Shown here piece after piece: positions 53,314 to 62,800 of a stretch of DNA of 64,000 nucleotides (its first letter is position 1; each line of letters opens with the position of its first letter). The translations under genes and the position numbers were made by a program. The notes below the pieces were generated by a model. The model did no database searches. It was given only the letters and a program-made list of their open reading frames with translations, and was not told where the DNA came from. This stretch comes from Verrucomicrobiota bacterium (GTDB lineage: Bacteria > Verrucomicrobiota > Verrucomicrobiia > Limisphaerales > UBA9464): positions 1-64,000 of the forward strand of contig CANGKZ010000003.1 of the NCBI GenBank assembly GCA_947454705.1, read 5' to 3'.

Positions 53314-56300
53314 TCACTGCCCAATGCGAAGACGGAGGAACCGGCTGGTGGCGGCATCGGGAGGAACCTCCAGCGACATCCGCGTGGCCGTAGCGGTGGC
53401 GGCGGGACTCACGGGAGTCCAGGCACCGGCACCAAGCTGCGGCACGGCCTCCACCGAGTAGAGGGTTCCCACGATGCTGTTCCATTCCAGATGCACTGCA
53501 CCGGACGGGGTGAGGCTCCATTCCAGCCGAGGCGCGGGTTCGTTGCAGGAATTGCCGCCACGCGGGGAAGCCAGCGGAAGAAGCACGATGTTCGCACTGC
53601 CATCCGGGCATCGTCCTTCACTCACATCGGTCGCCTGCGCGCCGAAGGTGACCGCATCCACCGGGGATCCATCGGGCGCAAAGAGCCCGATCTCCTCCCC
53701 TTTCGCGGCGAGCTGGAAATTCACGTGGAGGTCCGGCTGTCCGGGCTGATTGAGCTGCGGCTGATTGTCTGCCCAAACCAGCAGGTGGCCGCCTGGAGGA
53801 ATTACGTAACCGGCCGGAATCTGGAACTGGTCGCGTCGCGCCAGCGTGTCGGTGAGGTAGTACCCGGCGAGGTTCACCGGCGCGTCGCCGGCGTTGTAGA
53901 GCTCGAACCAATCGCTGTACTTCGGCGTCCCCGTGGTGGTGTCGGCAAGCGCGGTAGTGTTGTCCGCCATCCACTCATTGATAAAGACCCTCGGCGGCGC
54001 GCCAACTACCCCGGAATATCGCATCGTAACCGTCGCCCCCAGACCGGGAATTGCGGCTCCCGTGGAATCGAGGCCGGTGAATGCCAGCGTGTTCGTCGAT
54101 GCCACCAACGGAACATTGGCGCTCCAGTTGGTGACCGAGGTCCAGGTGACGGGAAGTTCCACCCCGTTTACCTGAAGCGTGCGCAACCGAATCGGAGCCG
54201 TACCAGAAATGGTAACCGGGCTGACGGCGGAGCTGGCCGGGGTCGTTTTGCTCACCGCGAACGGTGCGTCCACCCGGTCAAGCTGGGCCTGGAGGGCGAT
54301 GCGACGGTCGCGGAACCACGTCTTCACGGACTCCGGCGAGGTGAGGTTTTGTCCGTCGCAGAGCCGGATTCCGTTCGCCACGTATGAGGCGTATTTCGCA
54401 TCCATGACCGGATCACAGTTGGTCCCGATCAACGGTCCCTCCACCGCCCGCTGGATGGCCCGGAAGTAGGCGCGTCGGAACGGAGGATGATTGTACATGC
54501 GGGCCACGACCGGGTCGTTGCTAACAAACAGAGGACCGGTTTTCGCGGTGTACGTGGCGTTGAAAGCCGGGGCGGCGAGCATCAGCCAGTCGAGGTCGAA
54601 GAGGTAGATCTGCCACTTCCCCTGCTTCGGCTTGTAGGCGTACATGTTTTTGCCGATGTCGTGTCCCCAGCTGTCGAAATTGTTGATGATGTGTTCGACC
54701 GCGAACACGCCCATCCATTCCTCGATGTCCACGAGCGATTCGGTGAGCCGGGTGTAGGGTTCGGTGGCGGTCGTGTTCACGGCATCCACCAGGTTGAAGA
54801 GATTCTGATAGTCGTTCGGATCACTGCCGGCGCGTTTGTTCCAATTCCACCGGTACCGGGCAGTCTTCTTCACCCCGCCGGTGGTGTTGAACACCTGGAG
54901 CGTCGGCATGGGATCGGCGACCAATCCACCGCCGTCGTTGAACTCGAATCCACGGTCCACCTTGAAGAAATCCCCGCCGGAGTCATTGGGCACCCAGGCC
55001 TTGAGGAACTCGGAGGCGGGCTGATTGACTGCCTCAAAAATGGTTCCCCGTTGCTCGTCCGTGACGCCGTTCAGGTGAAGGCGAATCGGATACCGGTTGC
55101 AGGTGGGCAGTCCCATCTTTCCCGCCATCCAGTAGGCCATCTGTTCCTGCAGCGCGGTGGATTCGTTGCCGTGACCGCCGGGCCAGTCCAGGACCAGATC
55201 CGCACTGCCGAGGAACGGGTCGTCGTCCGGAAAAGTGATGCTGTAACCGCACCGGCCGCAGTTCGGACCGCAATAGCCCGGGGCGATGTACGGACTCCCG
55301 GCGTAGAGAGCGGCGGTGTTGTAGATGGCGCGCTGGTTTCCCAGCACAAAGGTGCAGTCGAGCGGTGTGTTGTTGAGTTTGCTGCGGGCGCTCCAGGCGT
55401 TGAAGGCGGCCTGGGTAATCCAAATTCGATACGTCGGCACATTGCCTGCCGGCTGGGTTTCGCCAAACCGGATGAGGGCTTCGCCCGTGGAATCAAAGGA
55501 CGGAAACCGTGAGGCCACGGTGGACAAAGCATTTTCCCGCGCCTCGACCGTGAACGCCACAAGGGTCCCGGAGGCCTGGCCCGGAAGCGTGGCGGTGAAC
55601 AAGCCATCACCGGCCACCTCGTCCCCGCCGGTGCCGTCATCGGTCATGGGAATGCTCCGGATCGATGGGGAAGGATCGATGCGGTAATTCAGTCGCACGG
55701 CGGGAGCATCCGAAACCGCCCGAACGCGGGCCATGATTCGGACCGCTTGGGAATCGGCCGGCAAAACCGGGGAATGCGTGACATCCCGAATGCCGGGAAG
55801 TGGAGCAGACGACGCCCGGCTGTTCGGTTTGCCTGGAGTTCCCGCGACTTCCGGCAGCGCAAGCACCCCGGCAGCTTCCATCCAATTTCCGCGAATTCGC
55901 ATCAACAACGATGGCGCTCCGCGCAACCACCGCGCGCGGGCGGTGATCGTGATTCGGGTTCCAGATCGCACCGAGGACGTGAGGCGGCATCGCACGCGGT
56001 TCACCTGATTGTCACCACGTTCCACGGCGCGAAGGTGAAGCGACTGATTGCTCTGATAGCCTTCGTTCGTCTCCAGCGAGGTGCGATCCATGGTGCCCTC
56101 GGCGGTCCAGCCCGCGATTCCCGATTCGAAGGTTCCGTTGGCCACCAGGTTCGCGTTGGTGTCGTCCCGCACTTCGATGTTGTCGATCAACGCCTCGCCC
56201 GCTCCCTGCAACAGCAACTGCAGCGAGTCTCCAGTGCTGCTTCCGTTGTCCACGGTTCCGGTGGCGGTGATCAGAGTCCAGGGGGCCTTGGCGGTTTCAT

Positions 56301-59300
56301 CGCTGTCGGCCCAGCTCGATGCGAACTCGGGATCCGCGTCGGGATGAATCAATTCCAAACTGCTGCCCCCGCCGCCGGACCAACGTCCCCATCGGCCGCC
56401 GCTGGCATAGGTGACCTCGGACACGACGACCGGAAGGGTGTTGGTGACGGGTGGCGTTCCCAGAGCGGAGACCTGAACGAAGGGCTCGGGACGCGCCAGG
56501 GCGACGCGTTCCCCTCGGTGCGAAAGCGTACCGGAAAAATTCCCCGCCACCGCGGCGGCACTGAGCCCGGGCTGCTTTTCCAGAAGCCGCGCGGCGTTTC
56601 GCGAGACCACAAAATAGCCATGCGGAGGAATCACCGAATTCGTGGGAAACGTGAATTGGATCCCATCGACGAACTGCCAGCCGGCCAGATCCACCGCCGC
56701 GTCGGAGCGGTTGTACAATTCCACGAACTGATCGTCGTCCAACCCGGAGATTGGATCGTACAGCAGCTCGTGAATCACGACGTCGCTGAGGCGCCGCACG
56801 GCATTCGAAGCGCCGGGGGTTGCCGATGCCAGACGCCGCCACAGCGGAGAACCATCCGGCGCGCGGCCGGTGGCCACTCCATCGGATTGGGCTTGGTACC
56901 GAACTGCATCAAGCACCCGCGTTTGTGCCGCGTTGCGGAGCCAGAGGGTTCCTCCCGTGGCGTTGAGCGCGAAGCCCAGTTGCGCCTGGTTGAGCGCCAG
57001 ATGTCCGCGCGGAGGGAGGACGGTTCCTGCGGGCAGCAGGTATCCGTCGGTCTCCGGATGGTCACTCACCCCGCATCCGGAGAGATCCAGCAGCGCGTTC
57101 GAAGGATTGTAGAGCTCGATGAAATCGCCAGCGCCGGATTCCGAATGCGCGACGAATTCATTGATCACGAGCGCGCGGAGCGGCTCGCTGCCGAAAGAAT
57201 CCATCGCGCCCGGAGAGCCCCCCACCCGGTCGCTGGCCGACCAGGCCCGGGGATCGTTTTCACCGAAGGACGGCCGCGACAGCACCAGCGAATGCCCACC
57301 GCCATCGGGAGAAACCGGCCACGGCGGAAGGCTGTCGTAGTTCACCTCCAGGAACACCGCGCCCACCGGATTCTTGAGCTGAACTTTTCCCGAGGAGTTC
57401 GGGAGTGAACCGGTGAAGGGTCCAACGACGTTGTCGATTCCGTACACCCGTTTCAAATCCGACGGATTGCGGGCCACCACGAGAAACGCCCCACCCGGCA
57501 ACGTTGTGCCCGCAGGAAACGTGAAGTGAATGTCCCCATCGAGACGGAACCCGCCGAGATCCTCCGGCGTGCCCATCGTGTTGAACAGCTCCACAAATTC
57601 GAGCCGGTTGGTTTGTCCCAATCCTGGTACCACCCCCGGAACCTGAGCATGGGCCCCGGGATGATACTGGATTTCGGAGATCACGAGCCCGGTCTTGCGG
57701 TTGCTTTGGCCAAGCGCCTCGGACGTGGGAACTGAATTCTCCGCCGTGGCGGAAACCACGTCGGAGAATTCCCGGAACGAAGCGACCGCAGTGAGCGTCG
57801 GATGATGGGACGCCACTGCGAAACCGAGGGAGACCTGCGACCCAAATGAAGTGGAGGCGGAGCCGAGTAGTGTCCACGCCTGTCCATCGCGGGAGGCGAA
57901 CGCCGTGAACACCGAGCCGACGCGCTTCAATCGCAGCCAGGTGTCGGGATAGTTCACCGGGTACGATCCGGATTGAACCACGGCGGTTCCGTTCGCGGCC
58001 CGGGACTTGAACAGCACGCCGCTCACCGAAGGCGTGGCCATCACGGAGACAAACCGCCCCGAAGGATCGGATGAATCGCGCACCATCAGGCCGGCTTCCG
58101 ACCACGCATCGGGGCCCGACAGGTGCGCGACCTGCACGCGAACGTCGAAGTTGCCCGAGCGCAGCTGCGAGCTGAATTGCAATTGATCACTGCTGCCGGT
58201 GAGTCCGATTCCTCCGCCCGTGACATTGTATCCTCCCGCCACTGGAACAATGGACCCGCCGGTCGCGGGCGACCCAATGTCGAGGGGCCCGTACAGCATG
58301 GCCTGAAACGAAGCTTGGGTGTTCGGGGCCATGGCGACGGTGCCAGTGCAGGCATCGACGAGATTGCGCAGCGTGAGCGTGTAGCGGGTTCCCTCGGTTT
58401 GAGGTTGCGTGGTCAGCAGGACCTGAAGTCCGTCGGGCGACACCACTGCCGACACCACGGGCAGCGGCTGTCCTCCGGCGACGATTTGATAATTGCCCGG
58501 CTGCGTTCCGGTGCCCGCCGAAATGGGTTTTGAAAACACGAGCCGGAGCCCGGTCAATCCGCCGACGCTCTGCACCTGGACCAATTCTGGTGCCACCGGG
58601 TCCACCACGACTCGCAGCACCGCTCCGGAACTCGTGACCGAATGCGGGACTCCTGCGTCCACGTTCCGCACCGTGGCGGTGAAGGCGGCTCCATCATCCG
58701 CAGGTGCCACCGACGACAGAACGAGGGTCGAATTCGTGGCGCCGGGAATCGCTTCGCCATTGCGTGCCCACTGGATCCGATGCGGCGGGGTGCCGTCGTA
58801 ACCAATCTTGAACGTCGCGGTGGAACAGGCCTGAACCGTGACGCTGGCGGGCTGATTCGTCAGCACCACCGGACCGGGATGGAAGAGCGGGAACGCCGCC
58901 GGAGCGACCGTGATGCCGGGCAATCCCGCGGCTTTGATCAGGATGTAATCCACATCGAACTCGGAAGTTCCACTCGAACTGCCGGCGGTAATTCCGGCGA
59001 GACCCGTCCTGGCCGAGCGGCTCGGGATGTAGTCCCACGTCTGCCAGGCGGCAGGCTCCGCCGTGTTCCCATCTGCCGCCCAAATCTTCGCAAACACATC
59101 CTTCGCCCCGCCTTCGGAAACGGCGTCCGGTTCCTGTCGGAGTCGAATCCAATACCAGGTGTTGAGCTGCCACGAAAACGGATTGCCGGGACCCCACGCG
59201 CGTCCGTCATCGAGAAAGGAAATGTGCCGGCCAGTGAGGCCTTCCAGCGCGCCATCGCGAAAGTGATAATTGATGCCCGCGCCGCTGGTGGGATCGACCG

Positions 59301-59661
59301 CCACGCCAACGCCTCCGCGCGCCGGATCCCCACTCCCGAAGCGGAGCACGCGGATCCGCGCCAGCACCTCCTGCGTGGTGGCATCGTACTTCGCCCCATT
59401 GAAGAGCAGGTGATTCGGATCCCCGCCCGCAGTGACCACGTGCAGCACTCCGTCCGATACCGAATAGATGTCGGTCGCGCCGACCGGCTTCCAAACTGCA
59501 CCAAGGCCGGTCCCGGTGAAGTCGTCCTGGAATCCGTTGACCGAAGTCCCGACCTCCGCCGGCACGAGCGATTGCGCCCGCGCGGGGAGCGCGAGCATCA
59601 GGACCAGGCAAAGCGGGATCAAAAAAGATCCACGCCGAAAACGAAGCAGACACGGCATCAT
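53314..59661 (-). CDS. Giant secreted lamin-tail/CotH-kinase-like protein
   Basis: A 2115-residue exported protein with the start at the first of two ATG codons (59661), a purine-rich AGGA upstream, and a signal peptide to about residue 29. In order: LamG/DUF1349-like sandwiches and an Ig-like region (about 40-650), three lamin-tail domains (about 655-1020, opening VISEIQYHPG, LVINEFVAHS and VVIHELLYDP), and a CotH-type kinase-like domain (about 1420-1700) with the Asp pair in YLFDLDWLM. A fourth lamin-tail domain (about 1890-2040, VFINEWMADN) and a C-terminal domain of about 60 residues shared with the subtilase complete it. CotH proteins phosphorylate spore-coat proteins in Bacillus. The target here is unknown. 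Confidence 0.85.
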   Translation of the reverse strand: MMPCLLRFRRGSFLIPLCLVLMLALPARAQSLVPAEVGTSVNGFQDDFTGTGLGAVWKPVGATDIYSVSDGVLHVVTAGGDPNHLLFNGAKYDATTQEVLARIRVLRFGSGDPARGGVGVAVDPTSGAGINYHFRDGALEGLTGRHISFLDDGRAWGPGNPFSWQLNTWYWIRLRQEPDAVSEGGAKDVFAKIWAADGNTAEPAAWQTWDYIPSRSARTGLAGITAGSSSGTSEFDVDYILIKAAGLPGITVAPAAFPLFHPGPVVLTNQPASVTVQACSTATFKIGYDGTPPHRIQWARNGEAIPGATNSTLVLSSVAPADDGAAFTATVRNVDAGVPHSVTSSGAVLRVVVDPVAPELVQVQSVGGLTGLRLVFSKPISAGTGTQPGNYQIVAGGQPLPVVSAVVSPDGLQVLLTTQPQTEGTRYTLTLRNLVDACTGTVAMAPNTQASFQAMLYGPLDIGSPATGGSIVPVAGGYNVTGGGIGLTGSSDQLQFSSQLRSGNFDVRVQVAHLSGPDAWSEAGLMVRDSSDPSGRFVSVMATPSVSGVLFKSRAANGTAVVQSGSYPVNYPDTWLRLKRVGSVFTAFASRDGQAWTLLGSASTSFGSQVSLGFAVASHHPTLTAVASFREFSDVVSATAENSVPTSEALGQSNRKTGLVISEIQYHPGAHAQVPGVVPGLGQTNRLEFVELFNTMGTPEDLGGFRLDGDIHFTFPAGTTLPGGAFLVVARNPSDLKRVYGIDNVVGPFTGSLPNSSGKVQLKNPVGAVFLEVNYDSLPPWPVSPDGGGHSLVLSRPSFGENDPRAWSASDRVGGSPGAMDSFGSEPLRALVINEFVAHSESGAGDFIELYNPSNALLDLSGCGVSDHPETDGYLLPAGTVLPPRGHLALNQAQLGFALNATGGTLWLRNAAQTRVLDAVRYQAQSDGVATGRAPDGSPLWRRLASATPGASNAVRRLSDVVIHELLYDPISGLDDDQFVELYNRSDAAVDLAGWQFVDGIQFTFPTNSVIPPHGYFVVSRNAARLLEKQPGLSAAAVAGNFSGTLSHRGERVALARPEPFVQVSALGTPPVTNTLPVVVSEVTYASGGRWGRWSGGGGSSLELIHPDADPEFASSWADSDETAKAPWTLITATGTVDNGSSTGDSLQLLLQGAGEALIDNIEVRDDTNANLVANGTFESGIAGWTAEGTMDRTSLETNEGYQSNQSLHLRAVERGDNQVNRVRCRLTSSVRSGTRITITARARWLRGAPSLLMRIRGNWMEAAGVLALPEVAGTPGKPNSRASSAPLPGIRDVTHSPVLPADSQAVRIMARVRAVSDAPAVRLNYRIDPSPSIRSIPMTDDGTGGDEVAGDGLFTATLPGQASGTLVAFTVEARENALSTVASRFPSFDSTGEALIRFGETQPAGNVPTYRIWITQAAFNAWSARSKLNNTPLDCTFVLGNQRAIYNTAALYAGSPYIAPGYCGPNCGRCGYSITFPDDDPFLGSADLVLDWPGGHGNESTALQEQMAYWMAGKMGLPTCNRYPIRLHLNGVTDEQRGTIFEAVNQPASEFLKAWVPNDSGGDFFKVDRGFEFNDGGGLVADPMPTLQVFNTTGGVKKTARYRWNWNKRAGSDPNDYQNLFNLVDAVNTTATEPYTRLTESLVDIEEWMGVFAVEHIINNFDSWGHDIGKNMYAYKPKQGKWQIYLFDLDWLMLAAPAFNATYTAKTGPLFVSNDPVVARMYNHPPFRRAYFRAIQRAVEGPLIGTNCDPVMDAKYASYVANGIRLCDGQNLTSPESVKTWFRDRRIALQAQLDRVDAPFAVSKTTPASSAVSPVTISGTAPIRLRTLQVNGVELPVTWTSVTNWSANVPLVASTNTLAFTGLDSTGAAIPGLGATVTMRYSGVVGAPPRVFINEWMADNTTALADTTTGTPKYSDWFELYNAGDAPVNLAGYYLTDTLARRDQFQIPAGYVIPPGGHLLVWADNQPQLNQPGQPDLHVNFQLAAKGEEIGLFAPDGSPVDAVTFGAQATDVSEGRCPDGSANIVLLPLASPRGGNSCNEPAPRLEWSLTPSGAVHLEWNSIVGTLYSVEAVPQLGAGAWTPVSPAATATATRMSLEVPPDAATSRFLRLRIGQ

Positions 59662-59813
59662 AAAGGATTCCTGAGGACCGGGACGATGCGCGCTACCACG
59701 CAAGTTCAGGACCAAACGGGGAGTTCGGGAGACAACCTGTGGAAGAAACGCGGGCCGCGCAATGCGGAGAATCCGGAGCTCCTGCGCCAAGCCATGTTCC
59801 AAATTTGGGCACG

Positions 59814-59846
59814 AAAAACCCCTCCGGAACGAGTCCCGGAGGGGTT
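59814..59846 (-). terminator. Rho-independent terminator of the minus-strand gene ending at 59884
   Basis: An 11-base perfect stem, AACCCCTCCGG (59817-59827) with CCGGAGGGGTT (59836-59846), and an 8-base loop. On the minus strand the stem is followed by a run of T (plus-strand A at 59814-59818). It lies 38 bases downstream of the large fusion gene and well before the next gene, so it should end that transcript. This is the clearest factor-independent terminator in the window. Confidence 0.85.
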
Positions 59847-59883
59847 GCTTGGAATCGGGAATCAGCCCGTGGAGTGAATCAGA

Positions 59884-62800
59884 TCACTCACCCGGGGCGG
59901 GCAGCTTGCCGCCGGCGCCGGAGCTTCCGGGAGGCGCATCGGGATGGGCGGCCAGGTAGGCGTCCACATCCTTGGTCACCACGATCGTGCCCCACATGAG
60001 GGTGAAGTGACCCGGGAAGGTGCAGACGAATTCCTGGGTTCCTTCCGTCGCCGGAGCGGTGAGCTTGAGGGTTTCCTTCTGCCCGGCTTCGAGCAGCTGG
60101 GTCGCGGCGAGCACGTTGGCGTTGCCGCGCGGGACGTACGGACGGCCACGGCCATCGCGTTCATCGGGCTTCATGGTCGCCGTGGCGTTGCCGATCGCCT
60201 CGCGGGAACCGGGCTTCACGATGACGAGGTTGTGGGGCATGAAGTCGCCGTTTTCGACGATGATTTCATACGACTTGCCGGCTTCCACCACGAGACGCGG
60301 GGTGTCGAAGCGGAGCTGCTCGCGCACGGTGCGAACCACGAACACCGGAACGCGGAACGCCTTCAATTCGGCGCGCAGCGCGGAGGCATCGGACGCATCC
60401 AGGGTGCCGGCGAGGTCGCTGGCGAACTGGACGGTCTCGACATAATCCTGAGCGGTGCGACCGGAGGCCGGCACCTGCTTGGCCCAGGCGACGAGCGCCT
60501 TGGCGGCGACTCCGGCCTCGGACTTCGGCCAATCGGCGCGAGGCACGGTGCGGAGACCCTGGGCGGCGGTGGCCACTTCCTGGCCATTCGCGATCAGGGC
60601 AGTGAGCGCGGAGAACACTCCCTTGGCATCGCCCGGGAAGCTCACCAGGGCGCGAATCGCAGCGCGGCGCTGGGCTCCGTCGCCGGAGGCCTGCTGGAGG
60701 AGGGGACGCACCATCGAGGCGGCCTTCGCGCGGAAGTCCGGATCGAGGAGCGACGGGATGCCGTTCATCAGGTCGGTGAGACCCGACGAGGTCTTCGCGG
60801 CTGAGGCCCAGGCGGCATCGAAGCCGTCGTCAGCCACTGCAAGGGCAGCCCAAGCGGCGGAGCGGATCTCGGGGGAGGATCCCTTGGTGGCGAGCGCTTC
60901 CACACGGGCGCGTTCGGCCTTGAGTTCCTTGCCATCCTGCCACGGGAGCAGGCGGGCGACCGGAGCGGTGCCACCGTTTTCCAGAGCGCTGATCACCACC
61001 GCGGCGCGCTTCTGTTTGCGGGCCTTGGCGAGCGCGTCGAGGGCCTGGGTGCGGTCGGCATCGGCGGTCTCGGCGCGGGTCAACACGGCTTCGAGCACCG
61101 TCGGAGTCTTCTGCAACTTCTGCAGATCCGCAGCGGAGAGGCTGGACATGAGGCGGCGGAAGCCGGCCGGGTTGTTGGCAGCCACCGGTTCGCCGGCGGC
61201 CACGGCCTTGCGCCAGATCGGGTCGAGCTGACGGAGCGTTTCCTTGAGGGTGTACTCGAGGTAGTAGTCGGTCGGCTGGGTCAGGATGGCGAGGGCCACG
61301 TCCACAGCCTTGGTGCTGGAGAAGAAGCTCGCGGCGCGAACGGCTTCGAGGCGGACGCGGGGATGCGCATCGGCGGCGAGCTGCTCGAACAGACCGAGCG
61401 CGTCGGGAACGCGATCGCGCCAGTAGCAGAGCACGCGGGCAGCGGCGGCGCGGGCGCGGTGGTCGGACGACTTCAGCATGCGCTGGAGGAGTTCGACATT
61501 CACCACGTTGTGCCACTGGTGGACCCAGAGGGCTTCCATCATGTGGTGCTCGTACTCGGGATCATTCTTGTCGAGCGCGGCGGCCCACTTGGTCACGGCC
61601 TTGGTGACCTTGGCGCTGTCGAAGCGGCCGAGCTCCACCTTGGCGAGTTCGCGGGTACCATTCTCGGGCGACTTGAGCAGCTCGAGGAGGGCCTCGATGG
61701 GCTGGCCGGAGATCTTCGCGGGCTTGAGCAGCGGGCGGCCGGGATAGGTGATGCGGTAGATGCGGCCGTGGGTCTTGTCGCGGTTCGGATCGCGCAAGTG
61801 ATGCTGCATGTGGCCGATCAAGGGCTTGTGCCAGTCGGTGAAATACAGCGCTCCGTCAGGTCCGACGCTGATGGCCGAGGGACGGAAGTTCGGATCGGTG
61901 GAGGAGATCAGGTTCTCGAGAGTCTCACCTTTGATACCGGATCCGTCCTCGCTGACCTTCACGCGGAAGGCGCCCTGGAAGCTGATCACGTTCAGGTTGA
62001 TGAAGTTGTTCTGGAACTCCTCGGGGAAGTGGCGGCTGCTGAGGATTCCGGTGCCCGGGCAGGGACGCGACGGGCGGTTCCAGAATTCCTTCATCCCGGA
62101 GTGGGACGCGGGGTAATCGATGTGACCCGAGAAGGCGGCACCGAAGTAATTCGCGTTGCCGGTGGCGTCGGTGACGATGTCGTTGCCCCAGCGGTCAAAC
62201 ACGCGGCCGTGGGGATTCGCGAATCCGTACGGGGCGTAGCGGGTGAAGTCGCCGGTGCGGGGTTCGAAGCGGTAGATGGAACCGTCGTTGTTGCGGACCG
62301 GTCCGCGGGAGGTTTCCACCTGGGTGCGATGGAACACGCCGTCGCTGAGGTAAATGGAACCACCGGGGTCGAGGCAGATGGCGTTGGCGGTGTGGTGGGA
62401 ATCCGCGGAATCCATGCCCATCAACACGCGTTCCTTCCAATCGGCCTTGCCGTCGCCGTCGGTGTCGCGGACGAACCAGAGGTCCGGCGCCTGCATGATG
62501 AGCACGCCGTCCTTGTAGAATTGGAAGCCGGTGGGGCAGTTCAGGTCATCGATGAAGTGGGTGACCTTGTCAGCGCGGCCGTCGCCGTCGGTGTCTTCAA
62601 AGATCAGCAGGCTGTCGCCGACCTTGGAGTCCGGGGTGCGTTCCGGGTAGTTGGGCCAGGCAGCCACCCAGAGGCGGCCCTTGGTGTCCCAGGCCATCTG
62701 CACCGGATTGGCGAGTTCGGGGAACTGCTCTTCGCTGGCGAACAGATTCACCTTCATGCCGGAGTGCACGGTCATCTTGGAGATGGCCGCCTCGCCGCTG

